A program made the position numbers and the translations under genes. From positions 1 through 46,446 of the forward strand of contig NZ_RDOJ01000021.1 in the NCBI RefSeq assembly GCF_003687725.1: a stretch of 46,446 bases of DNA, read 5' to 3'. Below the pieces are notes generated by a model. That model worked only from the letters and a program-made list of their open reading frames with translations, was not told the origin of the DNA and searched no databases. Of the stretch, positions 16,965 to 25,749 are shown in pieces; positions within the stretch are counted from its first letter, which is position 1; each line of letters begins with the position of its first letter. The DNA comes from Faecalibacter macacae (GTDB taxonomy: Bacteria; Bacteroidota; Bacteroidia; Flavobacteriales; Weeksellaceae).

Positions 16965-17705
16965 CTAATCTTCTAACCAATTCCGAAAATCATTCACTTT
17001 TTCGCGACTAACAACGCATTCTTCTTCGGAAAATTTATTTAAAATGATTTTTAAGCGAGAGTTAGAATACACAGAAATATCTTTTATCGCATTAATTTGG
17101 ATGATTTGTCCACGATTTATTCTAAAAAAATATTTTGGATTAATTGATTCTTCTATTTTATCTAAGGTATAATCCAATAAATAATTTTTTCCTTCCTTCG
17201 TAAACGCATACGTTGCTTTGTTTTCACTGTAAAAACATTCGACTTCATCTGTAGAAAACATTTTAATTGAAGTTCCTATTTTCGTTGTAAATCGTTCTTT
17301 GTAGGTTTTATTCAGATCAAAAAGATTTCTGATCTGAGAAAAATTCATTTTTACCTCGCTCTGTTTCTCAAATTTTTCTATCGCAAAAGCTAATTCTTCT
17401 TCATCCACAGGTTTCAATAAATAATCGATTGAATTTAATTTGAACGCTTTCAACGCATATTCATCATAAGCTGTCGTAAAAATAATGGAAGAAGAAACTT
17501 CAACTTCATCAAATATTTGGAATGATAAACCATCCGACAATTGAATATCTAAAAAAATTAAGTCAGGATGCGGATGATTTATCAACCAATGGATACTATC
17601 TTCTACAGAATGCAACATAACATCTACGTTATATCCTAATTTTTCTATACGACGTTGGAGTAGGCGTGCAGCAGGTTTTTCGTCTTCTATGATTATAATT
17701 TTCAT
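16965..17705 (-). CDS. LytTR family response regulator
   Basis: A 246-residue regulator. The receiver domain (about 1-115) has the acidic pocket IIEDE near the start, the phosphoacceptor Asp53 in LIFLDIQLSDG, Thr in FTTAYDEYA and Lys in LLKPVDEEE. The LytTR DNA-binding domain covers about 145-246 (IKMFSTDEVECFYSENKATY, FFRINRGQIIQI). The ATG at 17705 was chosen over an in-frame GTG at 17717 because it starts exactly at the receiver fold and lies just 2 bases after the kinase stop. It is the partner of the upstream LytS-type kinase. Target genes are unknown. Confidence 0.93.
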   Translation of the reverse strand: MKIIIIEDEKPAARLLQRRIEKLGYNVDVMLHSVEDSIHWLINHPHPDLIFLDIQLSDGLSFQIFDEVEVSSSIIFTTAYDEYALKAFKLNSIDYLLKPVDEEELAFAIEKFEKQSEVKMNFSQIRNLFDLNKTYKERFTTKIGTSIKMFSTDEVECFYSENKATYAFTKEGKNYLLDYTLDKIEESINPKYFFRINRGQIIQINAIKDISVYSNSRLKIILNKFSEEECVVSREKVNDFRNWLED

Positions 17706-17707
17706 CG

Positions 17708-19204
17708 CTATTTCCACTTTTTAAGCTGATTCTTTTTCATTAAAATTTCTTGGGTTTTTCGATTTTCCCATTTTTCAACTAAACCATTTACTTTAATATA
17801 TTGATAAATTACATTACCTATCAAATAGGCTGAAATGATAAGAACATACCTCAAATCATCTATGAAATAAAATGTAAGAATTATGAAAATAATACTATAT
17901 AATAAATTTTTATAAAATTTCTTTAAAGCTTCAACTTTTAGTTTCGCCTTTTTAGAATCAAGTCTATCTTCATTATCAAGAATCATCAATTTATTTGTTA
18001 GAATAGGTAATTCTACTTTGAACACATTATTTTCATTTGAAATTTTTAATTCTTGATCAGAAATCAATTCGTATCGTTTTTTAATATTATTTAAACCAAC
18101 GCCTGTCGAATCTTTAATGGAATCTTTCGGTTGAAAAGTATTCTCTACTACCAAGAAATTATTTTCTTTATAAATTCTAATTTTTATAGGTTTAGATTCG
18201 GATGTAATATTATGTTTGATTGTATTTTCTAATAAAATCTGCAACGAAAGCGGTACAATAAATTCATCTTCATTAAAATCCATCAAATTCATGTGGAAAT
18301 GAATACTATTTTCAAATCTCAGCTTTAATAAATTGATATACGTTTTAGCAAATTTTATTTCTTCCTCTAACGGAACAACTTCTTTGTCTTTTTGCTCCAA
18401 TAAATAGCGATAAATTTTAGAAAGTGACGTTGTAAAATCAACCGCTTTTACTGGATTCTCTTCAATCAAACCTGTTAAAACATTTAAACTATTAAATAAA
18501 AAATGTGGATCTAATTGGTTTTTTAACGTTTCGAAATTTGCCGTTGCAGTTTCTGCTTTGGTTGTTTCTTTTTTAATTTCTTTCTCGAAACTATTTCTTC
18601 GTTTTTCAAGAAAATAAAATATCGAAAGAAAAATTAAAGTGATAATTCCGACTAAAACATAATTCGCAAAATTGTTGTAAAAAATATCTATTGGAAATAA
18701 TCGATTCACAAAAACTGTAAACACATAATATAGAAATTGAATTACGAATATTGATTGAATAAAATATCGCCAAATAACATACGAATGAAAGCCATTTTTT
18801 TCGATTTCTTTTTTGTACTCATAAAATATACTTGATCCTATAAATGAGGCGCATAAACTGAAAAGAAAATATCCGATAAAATAATTGAAAGCTGTACTGT
18901 TAAAGAAATATGCGAGTTGTGTATTGGGGTTTGTAAAAAACATGATAGAATAAATCATAAGATTTATAAAACACATAATCAATATATTTCTACCTAAAGT
19001 CGTTTTATCAACTACAACAACTCCTTTTAGTGTTTGATAGGTCAATAAACCTAATAAAACATAAGCGATAACAATTTTAAAAACATCACTTGCATCATAA
19101 ATTTCAAACGCAAAACCTTTCTCAAAAAGCATCGTCAATAGCATAATTACAACAACCAAAACGATTGAAAGTACATATAAAATAGAATCTTTAAAATTGT
19201 TCAT
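17708..19204 (-). CDS. LytS/YpdA-type sensor histidine kinase with C-terminal 2TM domain
   Basis: A 498-residue membrane kinase. Six or so N-terminal transmembrane helices (about 10-200) are followed by a short coiled coil (205-228), the His_kinase domain with the phosphoacceptor His234 in LDPHFLFNSLN, and an HATPase domain with N-box Asn326 (ILLENTIKHN) and G-box TGVGLNNIKKRY (367-378). Unusually, the ATPase domain is followed by a C-terminal two-helix membrane module (about 430-472), as in the 2TM domain found in flavobacterial proteins, so the catalytic core is anchored at both ends. Cognate regulator directly downstream. Confidence 0.92.
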   Translation of the reverse strand: MNNFKDSILYVLSIVLVVVIMLLTMLFEKGFAFEIYDASDVFKIVIAYVLLGLLTYQTLKGVVVVDKTTLGRNILIMCFINLMIYSIMFFTNPNTQLAYFFNSTAFNYFIGYFLFSLCASFIGSSIFYEYKKEIEKNGFHSYVIWRYFIQSIFVIQFLYYVFTVFVNRLFPIDIFYNNFANYVLVGIITLIFLSIFYFLEKRRNSFEKEIKKETTKAETATANFETLKNQLDPHFLFNSLNVLTGLIEENPVKAVDFTTSLSKIYRYLLEQKDKEVVPLEEEIKFAKTYINLLKLRFENSIHFHMNLMDFNEDEFIVPLSLQILLENTIKHNITSESKPIKIRIYKENNFLVVENTFQPKDSIKDSTGVGLNNIKKRYELISDQELKISNENNVFKVELPILTNKLMILDNEDRLDSKKAKLKVEALKKFYKNLLYSIIFIILTFYFIDDLRYVLIISAYLIGNVIYQYIKVNGLVEKWENRKTQEILMKKNQLKKWK

Positions 19205-19270
19205 TAAGCAATCAATTCAATAATTAAACGGATAAATTTTTCAAGCCAAACAAGAAGCAGTAAAATCATT

Positions 19271-19894
19271 TTATTGATTTTTACAGTCGTTATTTAGCAA
19301 ATTCTCTGCTCGATCTTTTCCCCAACTTGGTTCAAATTTCGCAGGCTTATCAGTTTCAAATAAAGCTAAAGCTTTTTTAACAGCTTTACAATCATTCGTA
19401 ATATCACCGCCAACAAATTTTGAAGCATTGATATTGAATTCTGCTTTTCCTAAAATAGAACGCGGATTTGTCGGATTTAAAAGTAGTGCTTTAGAATAAA
19501 TAGAATTAATATCTTCCATCAAAACCATTCCGTTTGCCATCGGATTTAGCGCTATTTCTGAAGTTAAATTCAATGCTTTTAAATTTAAAATTTCTGGATT
19601 ATTCGGTTTTGATTTTTCTAATTGATTAATTAAAACTTGAGCTTCGTCGATTAAAGTTTGTCTTGAATTAAAATCTGATCCTTCAAAAGATTGTAAAGTT
19701 TGCGTAAAAGCAACATAATATTTCGGAATCCAATTGTCTTGATTATTTTTTAAAACTTTTTGAAAAGATTCTGCTGCTGCTTGATTTCCTATTTGCCAAG
19801 CTAAAAAAGCTTGATTCATTTCTTGATCAAAATTAGTTTGAGCAAATGTTACACTTGAAATGATTGTAGCGATTGTGATATATAATGATTTCAT
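19271..19894 (-). CDS. Secreted TPR-like protein, unknown function
   Basis: A 207-residue protein with a signal peptide (1-18, MKSLYITIATIISSVTFA) and a helical, Ala/Asn-rich body that reads like degenerate tetratricopeptide repeats (QAFLAWQIGNQAAAESFQKV, YSKALLLNPTNPRSILGKAE). Two cysteines near the end (NDCKAVKK and NNDCKNQ). It lies 66 bases upstream of the sensor kinase on the same strand, which suggests co-transcription and perhaps a role as a periplasmic accessory, but this is context only. Confidence 0.7.
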   Translation of the reverse strand: MKSLYITIATIISSVTFAQTNFDQEMNQAFLAWQIGNQAAAESFQKVLKNNQDNWIPKYYVAFTQTLQSFEGSDFNSRQTLIDEAQVLINQLEKSKPNNPEILNLKALNLTSEIALNPMANGMVLMEDINSIYSKALLLNPTNPRSILGKAEFNINASKFVGGDITNDCKAVKKALALFETDKPAKFEPSWGKDRAENLLNNDCKNQ

Positions 19895-20063
19895 TTGAAT
19901 TGGTTTTTAATTTGTTGATGTAAAATTGATTCAAAATAAAATCGAAAGAAAAAGAAACTAGACGAACTGTAGATTTAAGTAGATGAATTGCATAAAACAA
20001 ATTTTTAAGTTAAAATGATTTATTATATTTAATTTTTTAAAAACAGTGATTAAAATCTAAAGA

Positions 20064-20966
20064 ATGAATCCTAAAATAACCTTTTTTACACCCACTTATA
20101 ATAGAGCTCATACTTTACACAGAGTTTATAATGCTCTATTAAAACAAAGTTTTAAAGATTTTGAATGGATTATAATTGATGATGGATCTACAGATAATAC
20201 AAGGGAAATTGTTGATAATTTTATACATCAATCAACTTTAAATATTAGATATATTAAACAAGAGAATAACCATAAATTTTTGACCATTTTTAAAGCAATC
20301 AATTTAGCAAAAGGGGAATTTTTTATTTTAGGGGATTCTGACGATTATTTTGATGATGATTCTTTTATTAAACTTATTGAATATTGGAATAATGCGCCCG
20401 AAAATACATCTTTTTTATCAGTACTAGCTAAAGATATAAATGGGAAAATTGATGGAGATAAATTTCCAGAATCTGGTATGTCAATGAGTATTTTTGACAT
20501 GAGATATAAATATAATATTAAAGGAGATAAATGGGGTATAACTAAAACAGAGTTCTATAGAAAAATTCCGATTGATTTAAACAAATATAAAAATAAAGGT
20601 TTCATTCCTGAAAGTGTATATCAATATCATTTTGATAAGTTAGGTAATCATTATTGCATAAATGATCCACTTAGAAATTACATTAAAGATGAAAATGATA
20701 CTATATCTCTTTCCAACAGTTTTTATTCAGATAAAAATGCATTTGGTTTATCTGAAAATTTCAAAACTTTTATAAATATTTATTCTAGTAAAAAATGGCA
20801 ATATCCTAAGATTATATTTAGAAATTTAATGGGTTATTTGATCTATTCTTCTAAAGACAATAAAACGTACTATAATACTTTAAAAGATATTGATGATTCT
20901 ATATTAAAATTTTCAGCTTCATTTATATACGTATTTAAACCTGTTTTAAAAAGAATTTCTATATAA
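20064..20966 (+). CDS. Family 2 glycosyltransferase
   Basis: A 300-residue cytoplasmic GT-A type glycosyltransferase. The N-terminal nucleotide-binding motif ITFFTPTYNRAHTLHRVYNA (5-24), the QSFKDFEWIIIDDGSTDNT segment (about 28-46), and the DSDDYFDDDSF metal-binding DxD motif (about 92-102) are clear. The acceptor is unknown; surface polysaccharide is the usual product. It stands alone on the plus strand among minus-strand genes, has no sugar-biosynthesis neighbours and looks more AT-rich than its flanks, all of which hint at acquisition by transfer. Confidence 0.88.
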   Translation: MNPKITFFTPTYNRAHTLHRVYNALLKQSFKDFEWIIIDDGSTDNTREIVDNFIHQSTLNIRYIKQENNHKFLTIFKAINLAKGEFFILGDSDDYFDDDSFIKLIEYWNNAPENTSFLSVLAKDINGKIDGDKFPESGMSMSIFDMRYKYNIKGDKWGITKTEFYRKIPIDLNKYKNKGFIPESVYQYHFDKLGNHYCINDPLRNYIKDENDTISLSNSFYSDKNAFGLSENFKTFINIYSSKKWQYPKIIFRNLMGYLIYSSKDNKTYYNTLKDIDDSILKFSASFIYVFKPVLKRISI

Positions 20967-20967
20967 T

Positions 20968-21000
20968 AAAAAAGAGAAACCAACCGAAATTGATTCCTCT
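20968..21000 (-). terminator. Terminator of the Bat operon
   Basis: Minus-strand 11-bp stem with two wobbles (20990-21000 with 20973-20983, 6-base loop) followed by six Ts. In the plus direction the stem contains mismatches, so it mainly serves batD. Confidence 0.75.
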
Positions 21001-21028
21001 AGAGTAAGATCTATTTAATGTTAAATAG

Positions 21029-22849
21029 TTATTTTATAAATTGATTGACTAATTTTTCTGTTTTGAAATAAACATCTGTTAAATCTTCATTTGAAGATGA
21101 AATTGCTGAATATTTTGCTTGTCTCGCTTTATTTAATAACAATTTCCATTCTTCAACTAATTCTTGATTCCATCCACATTGCACTAATTTTTCGCCTACG
21201 CTATAATCAGAGAAATTAGCTAAATCTGTACCTGAATATTTCATTCCAATTTCGCATAATAAATCTTCTTGTAATTGGAAAAATGTTTTAAAATCTGGGT
21301 GATGTATATTTTGTTGTAATGTATCTAATTTTGATTTTATAATTCTTTTTCCATCTGTAGAAACATTAATTGCTGATGCAACTATTGATTCTTTAACAAT
21401 AAGAGAATTAACTTTTCTCACAAATTTACTTTCATTAGAAACGGTTTGTTCAACTTCTTCTAATTCATTAGATTCATCTTTTTTACGACGTAATAAAAAT
21501 AAACCTAAAACACTTGCAGCTATTAAACCTCCTGCAGTCCAAAGCCATTTCCCATTTCCATTTTTTACATCTTCCGCTAATTCTGATACAGTAGTTTTAA
21601 TATTATTTTGCGTCGATTCACCGTGATTACCAAGATCTAAATCATCTGTCGTATTTTTAACTTCATTAGCAGTTAATCCATCTACAGATAAATCTATCGC
21701 ATCACTTTTTAACGTAATATATTTTTCTTTTTCTGGATCAAAATAAGAAAACTCTACAGCTGCAATAGTATAATCTCCGCCGTACTCTGGCACCATCACC
21801 ATTTCTGTAGAAACTGAACCTTGCATTCCGTCTTCGTACGCTTTAAAATCATTTTTCTTTTTAGGAGGGTATTTTTCAATATTTTTAGGTGTATTTACTT
21901 CAGGAACAATTATCGTATTAAAATTTCCTTTTCCTGAAATTTCAACATTTAAATTTGCACTTTCGTTTACCGCTAATTCTTTTTTATTAATCGAAGTTTT
22001 TAATTTAAAATCACCAACAGCTCCTGTAAAATTAACCGGTTTACCTTCTTCAGGTAAAGCTTTTGCGTTAATTACAACTGGATTACTTTTTATCTCATAC
22101 GCTTCAGTTCCGTAAATACCAGAAACTAGTATATCCATAGAAAATGGATCAATTTCTATACGACCTTCGCGCTGTGGAAATAAATTATATTTCGCAATTT
22201 CTTCAGAAAAGTATGGCTTTCCAGATACCATTTCTTGTTTGATAGTCTCTGGACGACTTGTTACCATTTTTGGACTTAACCCTTCTAATTTTCCTTGACG
22301 AAAATTTCGTTTACGATTTAATAATCCTAAATCGCGAGAATACATTTTTACTGTTAATCCAACTTGTTCATTAATATAAGGATTAGTATTGGATACATTT
22401 GTTTGTAAAAAAACAGGTTGATTTGTATTGGCCCGATTAGATAGGGCAGAAGTAGAAGATTTAGAAACTTCTATGTCGATTGGTTTCGTAGTATATGCTT
22501 TACCGTCAATTACAATTCTGGCAGAACCTATTCGTAATTTTCCTTCGCGCTCTGGAGTAAAAATTAAAATAATTCCGTCCTGAATTAATCCTTTACCATT
22601 AACATATTCTACATGTTGCGTTTTATTTTCACCAACTAATCTAAAACCGTTATGTTCTGGATATTTCATTGGCGAATCAATACTATAATCTGTTCCTTCA
22701 GCTTGAATAAAAAATCCAACTTGTAAGCTTTCTCCAACTGCTAAGGATTTTCTATTCGCTTCTGATTTAAACGACACGTGTTGTCCTAATGCCCAAGCTG
22801 ATGCAAAGACTAAAACAAATAATGTATTAATAAACCTAAACGCTTTCAT
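21029..22849 (-). CDS. batD: BatD family protein
   Basis: The large exported subunit of the Bat system. It is 606 residues from the ATG at 22849, which overlaps the batC stop as TAATG; an upstream in-frame TTG (22855) is less likely. A signal peptide (about 1-22) is followed by repeated beta-sandwich segments, with the typical N-terminal GESLQVGFFIQAEG and FRLVGENKTQHVEYVNGKG parts, then a transmembrane helix (about 436-455, LWTAGGLIAASVLGLFLLRR) and a cytoplasmic helical C-terminal region. Bat proteins are linked to aerotolerance and envelope stress in Bacteroides, Leptospira and Francisella. The molecular role is unresolved. Confidence 0.93.
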   Translation of the reverse strand: MKAFRFINTLFVLVFASAWALGQHVSFKSEANRKSLAVGESLQVGFFIQAEGTDYSIDSPMKYPEHNGFRLVGENKTQHVEYVNGKGLIQDGIILIFTPEREGKLRIGSARIVIDGKAYTTKPIDIEVSKSSTSALSNRANTNQPVFLQTNVSNTNPYINEQVGLTVKMYSRDLGLLNRKRNFRQGKLEGLSPKMVTSRPETIKQEMVSGKPYFSEEIAKYNLFPQREGRIEIDPFSMDILVSGIYGTEAYEIKSNPVVINAKALPEEGKPVNFTGAVGDFKLKTSINKKELAVNESANLNVEISGKGNFNTIIVPEVNTPKNIEKYPPKKKNDFKAYEDGMQGSVSTEMVMVPEYGGDYTIAAVEFSYFDPEKEKYITLKSDAIDLSVDGLTANEVKNTTDDLDLGNHGESTQNNIKTTVSELAEDVKNGNGKWLWTAGGLIAASVLGLFLLRRKKDESNELEEVEQTVSNESKFVRKVNSLIVKESIVASAINVSTDGKRIIKSKLDTLQQNIHHPDFKTFFQLQEDLLCEIGMKYSGTDLANFSDYSVGEKLVQCGWNQELVEEWKLLLNKARQAKYSAISSSNEDLTDVYFKTEKLVNQFIK

Positions 22850-23706
22850 TACCAATCTTTCGATGTATTTGTTCGTTGTTTATCCGCTTTTTGCTGAATA
22901 ATACGACGTTGTGTTCTCATTTCTTGTTCTTGTAAAGCTTTCAACATTCCTTCACCTAAACCAACAGGAGCATTTTCTTGCTCATCTCCTTTACCTTTAG
23001 AACCTTGCGAAATCTGAGGGTTTTGTTGATTTCCATCTCCTTTTTGGTTTCCATTTTGTCCACCACTTTTAGGATTTCCACCATCTTTTTCTCGTTGATT
23101 TTTATCAGCCTGATTTTCTTGATTTTGATCATTCTGATTATTGTTCTGTTCTTGGTTTTCTTGGTTCTGATCTTTTTGTTGATCTTGCTTTTGCTGATCG
23201 TTTTTATCCTTCTTTTGCTCTTCTTTATTTGAAGAATCTTTTGATTGATTTTGATCTTTTTGTTTTTGCTTTTCAAGCATTTTTTTAGCGTAAGCTAAAT
23301 TATATCGAGTTGATTCGTCATACGGATCGTTTCTTAAGGCATTCTTAAAACTTTCTACCGCTTTACCATAATCTTGTTCTTCTAAATAAGCATTTCCAGC
23401 ATTATGAAAAGCTGAATGTTTGTCTGTTTTAGAAGTTGCTATTTCTGCCGATCGATTATAATGGGATATACTTTCCTTATAACGCTTTTGTTTGTACAAG
23501 GCATTACCTAAATTATAATTTGCCTTAACAGATGTCGGATCTTCTAACGCTGCACGCTTATACGCATACTCAGCGTTATCAAATTTTCCATCTTCATAAT
23601 AGTTGTTTCCTTCGATGATATAATCTTTTGCTTTACTCTGTGCAAAAGCTATCGTCGATAAAACGAAAGCAACTAAAAAACCATAATGTTTAAAAAAGTA
23701 AATCAT
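22849..23706 (-). CDS. batC: BatC-type TPR protein
   Basis: A 285-residue protein with an N-terminal signal/anchor (residues 5-22), three to four tetratricopeptide repeats (about 25-145: AEYAYKRAALEDPTSVKANY, SISHYNRSAEI, AVESFKNALRNDPYDESTRY) and a long low-complexity tail (about 148-250) made mostly of Gln, Asn, Lys, Asp and Glu, ending with a short conserved-looking segment GEGMLKALQEQEMRTQRR. It probably scaffolds the BatA/BatB VWA proteins. It ends in a TAATG overlap with batD and starts 13 bases after batB. The tail is repetitive in DNA and explains long spurious frames on both strands at 22956-23276. Confidence 0.9.
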   Translation of the reverse strand: MIYFFKHYGFLVAFVLSTIAFAQSKAKDYIIEGNNYYEDGKFDNAEYAYKRAALEDPTSVKANYNLGNALYKQKRYKESISHYNRSAEIATSKTDKHSAFHNAGNAYLEEQDYGKAVESFKNALRNDPYDESTRYNLAYAKKMLEKQKQKDQNQSKDSSNKEEQKKDKNDQQKQDQQKDQNQENQEQNNNQNDQNQENQADKNQREKDGGNPKSGGQNGNQKGDGNQQNPQISQGSKGKGDEQENAPVGLGEGMLKALQEQEMRTQRRIIQQKADKQRTNTSKDW

Positions 23707-23719
23707 CTCTCATACAAAT

Positions 23720-24733
23720 CTACTTAATTCTCTTCTTAAAAATCTTATATTCAGATGTTAATAATTCTATAAAAAGTAACAATAATGCAAATCCTAAAAA
23801 CCATTGATAGATATGATTCATATCTTTTGTTGTAGAAGTTGCTATCTCATTCTTATTCAATCTTGTTTTGTAAAAAGCTAAATTTGAGATTGCTTCCTGA
23901 ATAGAATTTAATTGAATATAAGTTCCGTTTGTTTGTTCTGCTAACTTGCGAAGATTATTAGATTCTAACTTAGAAATCACGGTATTACCGCTTCGATCTC
24001 TTTTAAAATCATCTTGATATCCATTGTAATACATCGGAATTGGACCACCTTTTTCGGTTCCAACACTAACTGTAACGATATGAATATTTTGTTCTTTTGC
24101 TAATTTGGCAGCATTTCCAGTACTATTTTCGTTATCCTCTCCATCAGAGATAATCACAATCATTTTACTTTGATTTGCTGATTTACTCAATAACTTTGAT
24201 GCTTCTTGTACCGCGTTCTGGAAATCTGTTCCTTGGCTCGAAATTAACTCTGTATTTACACTTTGTAAATAACTTTCAATTGCCGCATAATCATTTGTTA
24301 AAGGTGAAATTGTGTAAGCATTTGCTGCAAAAACAACCAATCCTGCACGATCTCCGCCTAACTGATGCATCATGTCAGCAATAAATTTCGTTGATTTTTC
24401 TATACGTGACGGAGCGACATCTTGCGCATTCATACTTGAAGATAAATCTAAAACGAAAACCATATCGATTCCTTCACGTTTTACTTCAACTTCTTTTTGT
24501 CCAAATAACGGATCCATCAACGCAACAATAATCAAAAAAATTGCAGCACATGACAAGAACAATTTTAATAAAAATCGTCTCGATGAAATCATCGGAAAAA
24601 TAAAAGGAAGTAAATGTTTATCGGCAAAAGTTGTTTTTACACGTTCTCTCCATCGGTAAACATTTACCGATAAAATGATGATTACGAATAAAGCCAATAA
24701 CCATATTATTTGTCCAAAATCACCCCACTGCAT
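23720..24733 (-). CDS. batB: BatB, VWA-domain membrane protein
   Basis: 337 residues, with two N-terminal transmembrane helices (about 8-25 and 58-75), a von Willebrand factor A domain (about 90-285) carrying a complete MIDAS metal site (DLSSSMNAQD, Thr in GTDFQNAV, and ISDGEDNEN) and a C-terminal helix (about 311-327, YQWFLGFALLLLFIELL). It forms, with BatA, the VWA pair of the Bat complex, thought to work with the MoxR ATPase. Start and the batA stop overlap as TAATG, indicating translational coupling. Confidence 0.95.
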   Translation of the reverse strand: MQWGDFGQIIWLLALFVIIILSVNVYRWRERVKTTFADKHLLPFIFPMISSRRFLLKLFLSCAAIFLIIVALMDPLFGQKEVEVKREGIDMVFVLDLSSSMNAQDVAPSRIEKSTKFIADMMHQLGGDRAGLVVFAANAYTISPLTNDYAAIESYLQSVNTELISSQGTDFQNAVQEASKLLSKSANQSKMIVIISDGEDNENSTGNAAKLAKEQNIHIVTVSVGTEKGGPIPMYYNGYQDDFKRDRSGNTVISKLESNNLRKLAEQTNGTYIQLNSIQEAISNLAFYKTRLNKNEIATSTTKDMNHIYQWFLGFALLLLFIELLTSEYKIFKKRIK

Positions 24734-25749
24734 TAGATTAATTCTTTAAATACGGTTCTTCTTAACACAATTTCTAACAACAATAAAATTAAAGCTGGTA
24801 ATAAGAATTTTGTGTAAAGTTCTGTATAGTTATAAAATTTGATTTCGTTGATTTCTGATTTTTCTAATCGATCAATCTCCGAATAAATATTTTTTAGTGT
24901 TTCGTTACTTGTAGCACGAAAATATAAACCTCCGGTTTTATCTGCAATTTCTTCTAATAAAATTTCATCAATTTCTACTGGACGCATTTTGAAAATCAAT
25001 CCTCCATAAATATCATATCCAGTAGGAAATGGCGCTTGACCATTTGTACCAATACCAATTGTATAAACTTTTATACCTTTAGACGCTGCAATTTCTGCTG
25101 CTTGTCTTGGAGAAACATACATTAAATCGGCAGAAGGATTTATACTTTCTACACCATCTGTAATTAAGATAATAACTTTAGAAACAGCTTTACTATCTTT
25201 TAAATGATTAATCGCTGTTGCTAAACCAACACCTATTGCTGTTCCGTCTTCTAAATTACCAGATTGTAAACGATCAATTTCAGAAATTAACATATCTCTA
25301 TCCGTTGTTAACGGAACTCGAGTTAATGCTTCACCAGAATATTCAACCAAACCAATACGGTCAGTTGGTCGCTGATTTGCAAATTCCTTCGCTACTTCTT
25401 TTAGGGCATTTAAACGATCTGGTTTTAAATCTTGTGCCATCATACTTAAAGAAGTATCAACAGTTACCAAGATATCAACACCTTCGTCTGCCTTTATTTG
25501 TGTTGTAACATCTACGATTCTTGGTCGTGCCAAGGCTATAATGCATAAAGCCATAGCTAACATTCGCATCACAAAAAGTAAAGGTTTATAACTAGATAAA
25601 TTACTTTTTGTAGCACCAAATGGTTTTAGCGAACTAATTTTTAGAGACGCTTTTTTCTGTGTTGATTTTTTTATTTCTCGGTAAATGAAAAATGGTAAAA
25701 TCAATAACAAAAGTAATAACCACGGCGTCTGAAATTCAAAGTTAAACAT
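24733..25749 (-). CDS. batA: BatA, VWA-domain membrane protein
   Basis: 338 residues, with an N-terminal membrane helix (about 8-23, TPWLLLLLLILPFFIYRE), a second at about 60-80, a VWA domain (about 90-290) with an intact MIDAS (VDTSLSMMAQD, DGTAIGVG, ITDGVES) and a C-terminal transmembrane segment (about 312-330). Paralogous to the next gene, batB. Both its ends overlap neighbouring genes as TAATG. Confidence 0.95.
   Translation of the reverse strand: MFNFEFQTPWLLLLLLILPFFIYREIKKSTQKKASLKISSLKPFGATKSNLSSYKPLLFVMRMLAMALCIIALARPRIVDVTTQIKADEGVDILVTVDTSLSMMAQDLKPDRLNALKEVAKEFANQRPTDRIGLVEYSGEALTRVPLTTDRDMLISEIDRLQSGNLEDGTAIGVGLATAINHLKDSKAVSKVIILITDGVESINPSADLMYVSPRQAAEIAASKGIKVYTIGIGTNGQAPFPTGYDIYGGLIFKMRPVEIDEILLEEIADKTGGLYFRATSNETLKNIYSEIDRLEKSEINEIKFYNYTELYTKFLLPALILLLLEIVLRRTVFKELI

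Noticed and set aside
17706-17717. GTG start for the LytTR regulator
   Set aside because: The ATG at 17705 starts exactly at the receiver domain and follows the kinase stop by 2 bases.
22956-23276. Long frames of 84-106 residues on both strands inside batC
   Set aside because: They mirror the low-complexity CAA/AAA/GAT repeats of the BatC tail (Lys/Ile-rich on one frame, Leu/Ile-rich on the other strand). batC itself has TPRs and operon context.
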